DNA of 64,000 bases from the NCBI GenBank assembly GCA_016584305.1, contig JACEEZ010003535.1, positions 41,001-105,000 on the forward strand. The letters are read 5' to 3'. This stretch comes from Chionoecetes opilio. Its lineage: Eukaryota; Arthropoda; Malacostraca; Decapoda; Majidae. A program made the position numbers and the translations under genes. Positions 20,464-32,040 of the stretch are shown one piece after another; position 1 is the first letter of the stretch, and the number at the start of each line of letters is the position of its first letter. Under the pieces are notes generated by a model. That model was not told where the DNA came from, did not search any database, and saw only the letters and a list, made by a program, of their open reading frames with translations.

Positions 20464-23400
20464 TTGATTTGTAAAGGTTATGTACAACTAGCATACAGGA
20501 CCCCACACAAAAATACAAGGATGTACAGTAATGCATATGCAGGAGCAAAGACGTACAAGCGGGCATCAGCCCGCCAGTGAGGAGGTATCCCCCGTCAGGC
20601 TACGGGGGGGTTTCGCTTTGGAGACGGGGTGACGGTTGATCACCTGCGTCACTGGTCACCCTCCCGGGCGCGACAGGGTGTGGGACGTGATGTGTCACGG
20701 GGAGGGGGGCGCTGCTCGCAAAAAACCCCCAACATCACGTCTCTCGGGGTTTGTGGCGGGGGACCATGAGGCGGCCCTGCCTTCCCACGCCCACTCGCAG
20801 CCCCCACCTGCAGGCGGGCGGCGGGGGCGGGCGGCTCAGGGGGGCGGGGGGCGGGGCAGGACAGGAGTAGTGCACCATGGGCGAGGGTGTACATCTCGCA
20901 GTGGTCGCACACTTGCCCTCGAAGTCCTCTGTAGCTCCCTCTGGTGCAGTAGCCCGACCCCAAAACGCTGCAGTAGTGCGCCATCTGCCCTGGGTGTTGC
21001 TGGGGGCGCCCAGGGGTGTAGTCGGGGGGCTCGCGTACCAGGCCGCCTGCCTCTTCCTGGCCTCCAGCCCCCGGTGTGTCTGGTAGCGCAGTGTGCTGCG
21101 GCCGTCGCCCGCGCTGGCTTGTGCTGTAGGCTGGGGCACGTGCATGGTACCGGGGGCCCGTTGGCGGCTCGCTTGGCGGCCGCGGCCGCCGCCTCGTTAC
21201 CTCGGACCCTACGTGGCTGGGGATCATTTGAGCCCTGACACGCCTTCCCTTGCGGGGCCCAAGGCTCGGGGCTGCCTAGGAGGGTGGTGATGAGCTCACA
21301 GTTGTCCTTGGGATGCGGCGTTGGAGGGCCTGCAAGCCCCGTCCAGGAGGTCGGGTGTATTACCACAGTTGCTCCGGCGGTGCAGGGGCACTTTCGAGGG
21401 CGTGTGGATGCCCACCACCCTCAGTCTGGAGTGTGGAGCAGTTGTTAGCCCGTCCCCCCCAGACACTCTGTCCACGTGTTGACGAACCCCGGCACCTGTT
21501 CTGCACAAATCGGGTCGACCGAGCCGCAGTGAGTATACCACGGCTGTCCCGCCGGCGACCTGGCCCCCAGGGCCATCAGCGCTGCTGGCCGCAGCTCCGG
21601 GTGGTGCACATGGCTTTACAGGAGGCAACGGGCTGGCGGTGAACTCCTGCGGGGGGGGGGGGGCCCCCACGGGGGCGGAGCATTGTAGGTGGGGGGCGGG
21701 GGACATCGGCCTCCCGCCACGGCCCGGTGATCCCGCGTGAATGAGGCTGGGGGGTGGCTAGCGAGGGTGTTGATGAGCCACGTGTTGCCGCGCAGGCACT
21801 CGATGCCCTGCGTCATGGCCAGGCCGGAAATCTCCTCTGCGCCACGCCCTCCACGTCGCGGCGGAAACTCTGGCCACGCGACAGGCCATGATGCACTGCA
21901 CCCTGGTGGCGAGGGGCAACCAAACTGGTCTCGCTCTGCATTTTCGCAGCGCTGGACCATCTCGGAGCCCCCAGCATGGTCCCATGGCTTGTTCTGGAGC
22001 ACCTCGAGCCGCTCCTGCTGATTGGGGGAGAGCGCGATGATGACAGGGCGCAAAATCCCACCAGGGAGCGCACAGCCTGCACATAGTACAGGCGGAGGAC
22101 AGAGAAGGTGGCGCCGGCGTTAAGCCGCGTCATGGCCCGCATCACGTTCAAACCTGGCCTGCGTTCCTTTCCCTCAGGTAGTCAAGCTGCGCCGTGAACG
22201 ACAGCCGTGTCGAGCCAAACCCCCAGGTACAGGTAGGAAGTCGCCAGGCCAGGCCGATGCCCTGGACGCGCCCAGCTGACAGACTGGGTTGGCTCCTTGA
22301 TAGTCATGGCCCGGACTTTGCTGTCGAAAATCGAGCCTAGCTCCCCGCCCCTTGGTGGTGATGGGTCGAGAGCGCGCTGCGCTTGCAAAGCCTGGTCACC
22401 CCGCCCGGTGACAACGAGGGGCCAGGTCGTCGGCGTAGCTGGCAGGGGGGGTTGCAGCCCGGAAGGGCAGGGAAATAGCTTTCCATCAGCAGCTTGAACA
22501 GGAACGGCTGAGGATTGGCGCCCTGGGGGGCGTCCCGTTCTCCGTTCTTTTAGCGTGATTGAGGCCCTGGAACTTTACTCTGGCCCAACGGTGCGGAGGT
22601 AGTCCTCGAGCCAGGCGAGCAGTCTTCCCCGGATCCCCTTTCCTCGCGAGGGTGGCGAGAATAGCGTGAGGGACTGGCCAGCTCGAACGCTTCTCAAGGT
22701 CGAGGAAGATGTGGGCTGTGGGCAGTTTTGGCCTGAGTCAGCAGGGTGAGGAGGCTGTCAGCTGTGCCCACGCCGCGGGTGAAGCCAACCACGTGAGGGT
22801 GGAGGGCCCCACGGCCACTGGGAGTCGCGAGAGCACCATTCTCTCGGCTGTTTTAGCCGTTGCAGCTGATGAGGGAGTAGGCCTGGCTTGGTGGGCTCCC
22901 TGGGCTTTGGGGGTGGCTGAAATACGGCCTCCTCCACGCTGGGGCAGGTGGCCTGCCAGCCAAGACGCGTTGAGCGCTGGGGAGCAGCGGCGGCGTCCCG
23001 GCAGGCCCGGCTTGAGCGAGCATGGAGTATGTCACGCCGTCCCCTCCTGCAGCTGTGTCGCGCCCTTTTTTCCATCGCCGACGGACAGTTCCTGGCGGGG
23101 TGATGAAAGAGGTGGTCCCGCCACGCAGGTTCCCCTCGCGCTTCCCGGACAGCCCCGACGCGGTGTTGTGAAGCTGTTGCGGGGGGTGGCGTGTGCGAGG
23201 AGGGAAGTTGGGCGCTGGAGCCACGCGCGGTGACACGCCGATGAGTTTTCTCCCCCTCTTCGGTGTGGGGTGGGTTGCCGGCCGGTCGGGCGGCGGCACC
23301 GGAAGCCCCTCCCGACCCTTCCCCCACAGCTGGCCCAGGGAGGTGTGCTGGTTGGGAAGGGGGGCGCACCACTAAACCACTTGGCCTCCCTGGCCCGCTG

Positions 23401-24208
23401 AGACACCTGCCGAGGCGCGAGTCACCCACATCCTAAACAGGCAAGGTTTTGGGGTTGGGCGTCGATAACAGCTTCTGTGCAGTTGATCGGGGTTGGCTCC
23501 CACGCCGTGTAGAACCCCCAGTTCGGACGGTTTGGCGGCGGCGGGAGACTTAGGTGGCTCGTCTGTCCCCTGGGGCTCCGGAGGGGTCCTTCTGATTTGG
23601 GCAGGGGTGGGTGGCCTAAGTGAACCCCCAAAAATCGTTAAGGGGTTTGAAACTTGCCCCCCTCCCCCTCTGAGTTCCATCCGCGAAAAGGGGTGGCGGG
23701 GCGGCCGCTAGAGGTGGGGGGGAGGGTAAGTGGCACGGTGACTTAGGGTGCACCTGCCCGATCCCGGCCGGCAGTACCGACCCAAGGTAGGGCAGTCGCC
23801 CCCCGGGTGGGTGGGTCCGGTGAGAGTGGAGTGGGGCTCCGACAACCTGCATGGACCGTCGGTGGCTGACGCAAGGGTGTGGGCGTTCGCCCGCACTGGA
23901 GGCTAGTGGGCCCCTTGCCTGGGGCAGTCCCCTGCCTCGGGGTCGGCTCTGTACTTGACCAGGGTGGTTCCATGTGAGCTCCCCGCAAGGCCACGCCATT
24001 CCACGTGCCGGTCGGGTTCTGCGGTAGGGTGGGTTACCACGTCCCCCGGTGCCCAGTCAGGGGCAGTGGGATGGCCACCACTAAGTCGAGGTGGAGCGTT
24101 GTAGGGCCCCAAGGCCTCTCAACCTGGAGACCGATGTTCTTGGGGCGAGCCTGGATTCACGTCACCCTGGCCGGGGCGGACGCCGGTGGCGCCGCATGGG
24201 GGTGTCAC
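20464..24208 (-). mobile_element. LINE copy C (I-group), 3.7 kb
   Basis: Same element and orientation as copy B. SYADDLA can be read on the minus strand near 22425-22450, and an LxxYYVQAVRSL block of the post-RT region near 22050-22100. The RNase H region AVVYtDGSVDP with a frameshift lies near 21520-21560, and the C-terminal CDHCEMYTLAHG segment near 20870-20920. It extends about 775 bp further 5' (23432-24208) than copy B, into Pro-rich sequence that may be ORF1 or the endonuclease region. Frameshifts are numerous. Right flank is CGGATTAT then aacatgcatac. Confidence 0.8.
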
Positions 24209-24535
24209 CGGATTATAACATGCATACAAGTAGTGGTACGAACAAAAAATTTAAGGAGACGTCAGTGATTTGTATTCATTAATTAATACATTTCAAAAAC
24301 TTTTCAGCTACACTGAATTATCCCGAGTGCTCACTATCATTTGGCATACTAATATGGCACACACCTCAAGTAACACAGAGGGACAGATCTGCCAAATAGT
24401 GAGCCTCCTGCAGCTTTGTGTAAAGTTAAAAGAGTTTCCTAAGAAAAATAAAAGAAAATGGATAACCAAAGAAAATATATAGGATAGACTGCAAGAAACC
24501 AAGAAAATGATAAGACAACGCTCAACACTCACCTA

Positions 24536-25724
24536 AAGCCCCGGTCACACATTCCATAATCGAACCACGAACGCGCCACCAATACAATGCGCAGGGCTGT
24601 CATGGTCCTGGTTATGGGTCCATCGTGACCGATCGTGACGCTCGTGACGCGCTCGGCCGAGGCCACGAAAAGTTAATGTGTGCACTAAATAATCGGGAAG
24701 CTCTCCGATGTTTGTACCCAACGCAGCGCTATCTTAAGTCTATCGTGACGCTATCGTTATCTATGTAGCAGCTTCGTGACACTACCGTGATCGTCTTATG
24801 TCTATCGTGACGATAAGAAACCGTTACACGAGTCTTGTTCCCTACCTTCCCCCCCTTTTTCCCACCCCCTTCCGTCTTCCCCCCCCCCCTTTCTCATTCA
24901 CCTCCACCCACCAGCGCCTCTCTATCCCCTACTCCCTCATCACGTGGTGACACCACCCTCCCCCTACTCTCTACCTCCTACTCCCTCGCCACATGTTGAC
25001 ACCCCCACCCCCCTTTTAACCACTCATATCCCCACCAACGTACCAACAACGCCTTCTACATGCCCAAGCCGCCTCCCCCCGTTTCCCCACAAACATCAAC
25101 ACCCCCTTCTTTATTGCAAGATCGTCAGGGTGGCAAGGTTGGTAGAGACGTGAGCTCGCAATGTGCAGCGTCCCTGTGCATTCGGTCAGCGGTTCGAGTC
25201 CGCCTAGTGCGTGGCGGCGCTTTGTATAGTCAATAACCTTGTAGTTGGTACTTGCAAAGTGTCTAGATAGGATGAAAATCTTATCTTATCTTCTTTATTA
25301 CAACCCCCCTCCCCCGTTTTCCCCCCTTCTCCATCACCAACAAGTACCCACCCCTGTTTCTCCCACCTTCATCTCTACCCCCCCTTCCTTCTCCATCACC
25401 ATGGTAACATCCACCCACGTGTGAGGCATGTCTCTTGACGCTATCGTGATACGTTCATGGCACCGTCATGGCACTGTCGTGGTTATCGTAGCTCTATCGT
25501 GACGACAAAATGACCGTTGATTTTTCATTCGTGACGTAGTCATACAGCTGTCATGACTCCATCGTGACCATCTTACGACCATCATGACACATACGTACAG
25601 GCAGCGTGACATTGTTGTGAGACTATCGTGGTCAGCGTTTTTCGTGGTCAAATTTCACGATAGCGTCAATAATCAAATTGGTGGCGCTATCGTGGTTCGA
25701 TTATGGAATGTGTGACGGGGGCTT
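24536..25724. mobile_element. TIR element with TA/TAA target, D1 site
   Basis: Terminal inverted repeats of about 49 bp begin AAGCCCCGGTCACACATTCC on one side and AAGCCCCCGTCACACATTCC on the other. D2 reads cctaaagtagtgatgacg at the empty site (near 37528-37545). The duplication is TA if both ends carry AAG, or TAA otherwise, so Tc1/mariner-like and PIF/Harbinger-like origins both remain possible. The interior has recurring TATCGTGACG words, a pyrimidine-rich tract and a nested SINE. There is no ORF. A second copy in opposite orientation lies at 36303-37346 in D2. Confidence 0.85.
25116..25289 (+). repeat. tRNA-derived SINE nested in the TIR element, with 10-bp target duplication
   Basis: 174 bp flanked by CTTCTTTATT at 25106-25115 and 25290-25299. 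The A-box-like tggcaaggttggtagaga and B-box GGTTCGAGTCC are spaced like a pol III promoter. The 3' end is a short (CTTAT)n tail. The D2 copy of the host element has a single ctttctttatt and no SINE (near 36684-36696 on the complementary strand). It is a different family from the SINE at 3322-3662. Confidence 0.88.
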
Positions 25725-26348
25725 TAAAGCAGTGATGACGACGACCTCACCGGCATAAATGTTGCAGCATAGTATTACGCAGCGGGTGGTGCATATCGTG
25801 ATGCAAAGATGACGAACACTACGCTACGGTACCTTAAAATATTTCTAAACAAAAACGTTTGATGTTTGATGTTTGAAGACTTTCGTAAGTTATCGACGCA
25901 GCTGAGATGGATCTCCGCTGTAACGAGACAGCTCTCTCACAGACTACCGGGGCACGGCCTCCTTAACATAAGCCTCTTTAACACAGCCTCTCATAACCTC
26001 CGGTCCCCATCATAGCAGTGCGTCACTACAGCACTGCACAAAGCTTTAAAGGAATCATTGATAGTCTAAAAGAAGCTATAGTTATAATACTAATACTTTT
26101 CTTAAGTAACACTAACCTTCATATATCATTGCATTGGTTGTGGTCCTTGACACTGAGACCACCAAACCCGTGGCTGGAGATGGGAGAATGAGACAGCCTT
26201 CAAGTGTCTTCTGGGTCTCCTTACCTGCCCAACCACTGCTTCACCTGAGGCAGTGTTGTAAGCATCCCTGCAATCAAAGGTAGGTCTACTAATCACTAAT
26301 CATGGTTTCCACCAACACATCATATGAAAAATATCATATTTACATCAC

Positions 26349-26555
26349 ATGCACTATTGTTTGATTATAAACACTGATCTTACTCACACTGTATCTTTAT
26401 TGGCAGGAGAAATGTGCAGTGAAGTCATTACTGGAGCCAAACATTTTTTGTCAGGAGATAGTACTGGAGGAAGGAGGAGCTGCAAAAGACTTCAGCCAAG
26501 GGCATTAGTTCCTGGGTTCCTGAGTTGTAAGGGGGTGGACATCCTAACACCCTAA
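26349..26555 (+). other. D2 copy of the small conserved ORF
   Basis: 68 codons, protein-identical to 4266-4472. See that entry for the possible acceptor and the lack of a recognised family. Confidence 0.2.
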
Positions 26556-26724
26556 CACCCTAACCTAAGGAAAACACTGCTATGGGTACTTTACATGCTG
26601 CATTCTTGTACGTTGCTGGAGCTCCTGCGATGTCTGGCAGTCCCGCGACGGCTTGCAAAACTTACCTGAAGATTGAAATGATTGTCACACTTAATTACCT
26701 TGCCCAATACATGCAAGGGGGGGG

Positions 26725-27155
26725 AGACAAGGAGCACCTACTCAATTACAGATCAGTCTCTCTAACCAGGGTGGTAGGGTAGTTATGTGAGACAATAGTT
26801 AAGACACAGATGGAATTAGTATCTGGAGTTCATGTTAGACAGACCATTCAGATTCACAGGTGGGAGTTGCTGTGTCTTGACTCTGCCAGGCCTCACCTTA
26901 ATAGAATGACTCACGGGGGACATACAAGGGAGAGAGGGATGGGTGGACGGAGCTTGATTGGTTTTGTAGAAAGTGTTTGACAAAGTTCCTACAAGAGGTG
27001 GTTGTGGTAATTGAGTATGAAGGAGAAATGGATAGGAATGTCTTGGAATGGATGAAGAACTTGCTTAAAAATACATGTGTTACAGATCACAACAAGATTC
27101 CTACACATGGGAGTGATGCCAATGTCTTAGAACATCTGTTTGACAACATATGAAA
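26725..27155 (+). pseudogene. D2 copy of the decayed LINE RT
   Basis: Counterpart of 4640-5140. It reads KEHLLNYRSVSLTRVVG and continues with frameshifts to the EYEGEMDRNVLEWMKNLLKN block. The pattern of disabling indels differs slightly from D1. Confidence 0.6.
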
Positions 27156-27611
27156 GTTTGAGATTGAACAGCAAACAACCAAACCTCCCAGTGTGGTGGT
27201 GGTTGTGTTGCACTTGGTCATTGCCTATTTAATACTACTAAAAGACAAATATTTGAGCTCAGTTTGTGTGTGAGCATCTACACTTGATAACAAGGATTTT
27301 TTTTATTTTTTTTTATTTTTTTTATTTGAGATTATTAATGATTATATTTGTTATAGATTATTTAGTTTAGATATTCAGCAGAGATGATATGTTCCTCACT
27401 GCGTATAAAGGCTCTAAAGAGGCTACAGACTGTCAAGAGATGGTCAAAATCTTACCTAACCCAGCTATTCTACCATAAGAAGAATCACTTGATCAACTTG
27501 AATAAATCCTGTAGTTGAACAGCATGACAGTAATTGTCTGATGTATAGACATTAAAATTCAGGTTTTCCCCAAAAGACACGAGGCTGACTTTAGTGGTTG
27601 ATGAGATTCCC

Positions 27612-28233
27612 TTCATTAAGCCATTGTTTGATTATAAAGGTGGGAATGTTGCTGGCTTGGCATGCCACAGTTTACCCCCTGGACCCAGAACGTAATTTCC
27701 ATTGTAATTTGGGTGCCATTAGATAATTTTTAGTGAATATAAGCAATATGTTATAGATATGACCTGTTTAGTATCCTTGTCCACTAACTAATTTGGGATA
27801 TAAGTGACTTTTCTAAATTTTATGACTCGACATCATACAATTTTTTATAATAAAGAAAGATCTGGGCGTGAAGGGGTTAATTAAGCCATTGTTTGATGAT
27901 AAAGGTGGGAATGTTGCTGGCTTGGCATGCAACAGTTTAATTAAGCCATTGTTTGATTATAAGGGTGGGAATGTTGCTGGCTTGGCATGCAACAGTTTAA
28001 TTAAGCCATTGTTTGAAGATAAAGGTTAGAATGTTGCTGGCTTGGCGTGCAACAGTTAATTAAGCCATTGTTGATTATAAAGGTGGGAATGTTGCTGGCT
28101 TGGCCTGCAACAGTTTAATTAAGCCATTGTTTGATTATAAAGGTGGGAATGTTGCTGGTTTGGCATGCAACAGTTTAATTAAGCCATTTTTGATTATAAG
28201 GTGGGAATGTTGCTGGCTTGGCATGCAACAGTT
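27612..28233 (+). repeat. D2 copy of the 60-bp array with its MITE
   Basis: One unit at about 27612-27672, the TTAA MITE at about 27673-27885, then six units to 28233. Units have lost single bases (for example cattgttgattataa and catttttgattataagg), so the 20-residue frame present in D1 is broken. The inverted MITE partner follows at about 28515-28735. Confidence 0.9.
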
Positions 28234-28514
28234 AAGGCTACAACAAGAGCTTCTGCTTGCATGCTGAGTAGCCAGTGTCTGCACAAAACTCAAGGATGTT
28301 GTGCATGTGACGCCTATAAAGTGTATGATGCTGAAACTTTGACATTATAAAACAGGTCATCATTGGTTTAGAGAGATAGGGTGAAAAGCAGTAGCTGTTA
28401 TAACGGATAATAATGCAATCCATAAGAAAGTTGTGTCATTCTTTGCTAGTCCCCCAAGGCTCTCACTGTTGATCCTCTCCCTGAACTGAAACAAAGGCCT
28501 CTTTTTCAATTTGA

Positions 28515-28735
28515 CTCTGTTCGTCAATAAAACCCCATCACACCAGATCTTTCCTTGCATAAAAACATTCTGTGTCGAGCCATAAAATTACGAAAAGTAC
28601 TGAATATACCAAATTATTTAGTCGACAAGGATACTAAACGGTTATATCTATAAAATATGTTATATATATTAATATTCGTCTATAGGTAGCCAAATTATAA
28701 TGCAAATTATGTAATGGGTCTCAAGAGGTTAATAG
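28515..28735. mobile_element. D2 copy of the inverted TTAA MITE
   Basis: Counterpart of 6490-6698 with small deletions. Confidence 0.65.
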
Positions 28736-30369
28736 CATAAAAAATAAGTGGCTGGGCAAAACTATTCTGGCAAATGCATGAGTTCCCATCATTTAACATT
28801 ATGAAAATAACAGTCAAAGATGATATTCAGGGTGCCCCATTGACCACTCTACACAAGCTTCACACCCTGGCACCACGCTCCCTTTTAAAACATGGATATA
28901 ACTTCACAAAATACTTTACAAAAACTCTTTCTCCATCTAATCAGAAAGGGACTAAATGTAACTTGAGCCCTGCAAATTACAGTGAAGACATGATGCAAGC
29001 ACTGCTAGCCTTAGAGAAACAGAGATGTTTGACAAACTTTGCAAAATACATGCCTACATTTCACACCTGGAGGACAATACTCACCACACTGAAGAGATGG
29101 CGAGGCAGGCGCTTCAGTGCGAGCTACGGATTGCCTCAAGCACGTCAGCTTGCTGTAACAAAATATTTATATGGTTTATATGGCAGGAGTCCAGTGTCCC
29201 GAGCAGAGTGGTGGCGGTGAGGAAAGTGGGGTTTCGGGCATTCTTGAAGAGAATAACCTTCCGTCCGATAGTCCCCCAACACCCCTCTGCCGGAGCCACT
29301 GGACCCCGCAGGTGGAGGCCCGGGGGCGGCGCACCCTGGCCCGGAGGAGTGAGGGCCAGTGGTGCCCCGCCCTGTGAAGACGACGTGCCTGCGCTAACAC
29401 AACAGCTCACAGCTCACTCGCTTCGCGGCTACACTCTGAAACAAAGACACACACTTAATTAATGCAAGATTCTAAACAGTATACACCATTCACCATCACA
29501 AAAAAGGGTCCAAAAAATACATATTATATATTAGTCTGCCCTTCCCCAAGACTCGTTTCTTTTACGTAAGGTAGAACATACGACTGTAAGAAAATAAGGA
29601 AGCTACAAACAGTCTAAAGAGAGTACAGTATTATTAGACTGGCTAAAAGAGGCCGTGAGACTTCTACACGTGGTAGTTCCTGTTACTTATAAACATTACC
29701 TGTCCTACATAACACGACCTACTCCACACTACCTTCTACAACCAAATATTTTCTTTTTTATTGTAAAGTAACTGTAATTATCGAAATAATCAAATTATAT
29801 ACGTACTGAATATTCATTATTCCTCTACCTTCATTTTTGACTTGATTATGTTTGATCTTGTTTAGTTTGCCCACTATTGCGTGAAATCCTGTAGACCCTC
29901 CATTCATCTCTCTTATTTCACTGGTTTCACAGCTTAACTGCTGCCCTGATAAATTCATTAAATTCATGTTTTAACGCCTCACGCCTTCACATGCCATGCC
30001 CAAGCTAAAATCCACGCAAACAGGGTCATGAGGCCACTCTTCCCTCACTAGGCCATCTACATGCGCTGACAGCCATAGTATCAGCCACTGTATGAAGCTC
30101 ACCTGTGTGCGTCACTGCCACCTGCACCGCCGCTACATGCCACTATGCAACCCGGGGCGTTTCTTAGGAATAATCTCAACACATACGAATTAACGGTGAT
30201 TATAATTTCCAAGTATAATAATGAACTTATGCCGAAAATTGATTGATGAAAATAAAGTAAACCTTTATAGTTTATTTATCAGTTAGGTAGGCTAAACCAG
30301 TGCTCTTCAATCTATTTTGATGTCGTTATTTTTTATTTTTTTATTTTTTTATTTTTTAGGGGGGGGGCA

Positions 30370-30526
<157 letters not shown>

Positions 30527-30896
30527 TTTGGCTCCCCCTTTTTCAATTTCTGGGTACGCCACTGTGTATAACTACATGGAGAGAGGGAGAGAGAGAGAGA
30601 GAGTGTGTGTGTGTGTGTATGCTATAGGTGCCTTGCACTGACGTCACGTGCAAGGCACCTATAGCTATAGGTACCTTGCACCGTTGCACGTGACGTCACA
30701 GCCCTTGTTGTGGCTGCGACCACTGATCTATATAACATGGATCGCGGAAGCCTGGCTCAGCACTGGTTCCAACTGTCCGCCATCTTGTCGTAACCAAAAC
30801 AAAGCCTTGTTTCTGCGGCTCGCGTTGCTGTCTGGCTGTGTTATCGCCTCGTCATGCCAAGCTGTGCTTGCTGTCTGGCTGTGTTATCACCTCGTC

Positions 30897-30964
30897 ATGC
30901 CAAGCTGTGCTGCTATGTCCTGTACAAACAGACCAGGACCTGGAAGTGGCAAATCTTTCCACCT
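30897..30964 (+). CDS. THAP-domain first exon (N-terminal fragment)
   Basis: The frame begins MPSCAAMSCTNRPGPGSGKS followed by FH and reaches a consensus splice donor, CT|GTGAGT, at 30965. Without splicing it stops at 30968. The M-P-x-C-x4-C-x-N start followed by a Gly/Ser stretch and K-S-F-H is the N-terminal half of a C2CH THAP zinc finger, whose remaining Cys and His would lie in the next exon. THAP fingers are the DNA-binding domains of P-element transposases and of domesticated host proteins. No downstream exon with the CxxH half or an RNase H-like catalytic domain is visible in the element, so this copy is not expected to encode a transposase. A 43-bp tandem duplication just upstream repeats the words gtcatgccaagctgtgct. 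Confidence 0.7.
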
Positions 30965-30974
30965 GTGAGTAACA

Positions 30975-31140
30975 CCACACACACACACACTCACCCACCG
31001 CACACACACACACCCACCACACACACCCACCACACACACACACCCACCACACACACACACGCACCCACCACACACACACGCACGCACCCACCACACACCC
31101 ACGCACCCACCCACACACCCACACCCACACACACCCAGAC
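30975..31140. repeat. (CACACC)n compound repeat
   Basis: CACACA and CACCCA words inside the TIR element. Cys/Val/Trp and Thr/His frames are artefacts. Confidence 0.95.
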
Positions 31141-31549
31141 ACCCAAGTTGTTTCGTAGTCTAAATGAAACCATAGTCGTTTCGTACACTCAGCTCAGAGT
31201 TGAACTTGACTACTAGAGTTACGAAACGACACCAGGTATGTACGAAAATACTCAAAATCAGTGTACGAAACTAACTACTTTCAATTCAATATACCTAATT
31301 AAGAAAGGTTTTTTTATTAGGCCAAAGGTTTTTGATTAATTTAAACTTCCTGTAATCCCCGAGAGTAGCTTCTATGGACCACTGTGGCCCGCGCCGTACC
31401 CGTGGCCGCGGCGGTACGGGGCTGACGCCGTTATAGTGGACGAGAACTGCGCGTTCGCTCATTAGGTCAGACACACACACACTCGGTGGTTCGCTCATTA
31501 GGTCTGTACACTGCACTCTTAGCCTCTCGCTTTACCATATACACCACAC

Positions 31550-31870
31550 CTGTCACTACACACTTGTACGGCCTCGCAACACACCTGTCACTACACACCT
31601 GTACGGCCTCGCAACACACCTGTCACTACACACCTGTACGGCCTCGCAAAACACCTGTCACTACACACCTGTACGGCCTCGCAACACACCTGTCACTACA
31701 CACCTGTACGGCCTCGCAACACACCTGTCACTATACACCTGTACGGCCTCGCAAGGCACCTGTCACTACACACCTGTACGGCCTCGCAACACACCTGTCA
31801 CTACACACCTGTACGGCCTCGCAAGACACCTGTCACTACACACCTGTACGGCCTCGCAACACACCTGTTG
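31550..31870. repeat. 35-bp minisatellite, about 9 units
   Basis: Units read acacctgtcactacacacct then gtacggcctcgcaac, with single-base variants at the unit joints (gcaaaa, gcaagg, gcaaga). Located in the interior of the P-like element. Confidence 0.95.
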
Positions 31871-31927
31871 TCTGTGTATCACCGTAAATAAATGACTTGG
31901 AAGGTTCGACGATGCACTAGGTTGGAA

Positions 31928-32040
31928 GTTTAGTAGTAGTAGTAGTAGGTGTTAATAGTAGTTGTAGGTGGTAATAGTAGTACTAGGTGGTAATAGTAGT
32001 AGTAGTAGTAGGTGTTAATAGTAGTAGTAGGTGGTAATAT
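31928..32040. repeat. (TAG)n trinucleotide repeat
   Basis: TAGTAG and GGTGGTAATAG words, inside the P-like element close to its right end. Confidence 0.93.

Larger units (their letters stand above)
3919..25953 (+). repeat. Duplicated block D1 (tandem segmental duplicate or haplotig)
   Basis: Starts at ggtccccatcatagcag and ends at cagactaccggggc. The same start and end recur at 26002 and 37755 in direct orientation, separated from this copy by only 48 bp. Collinear shared segments are 3919-8383, 11335-14540, 15654-16978, 24209-24535 and 25727-25953. Everything else in D1 is an insertion absent from D2. Scattered substitutions and 1-nt indels distinguish the shared parts. Confidence 0.93.
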
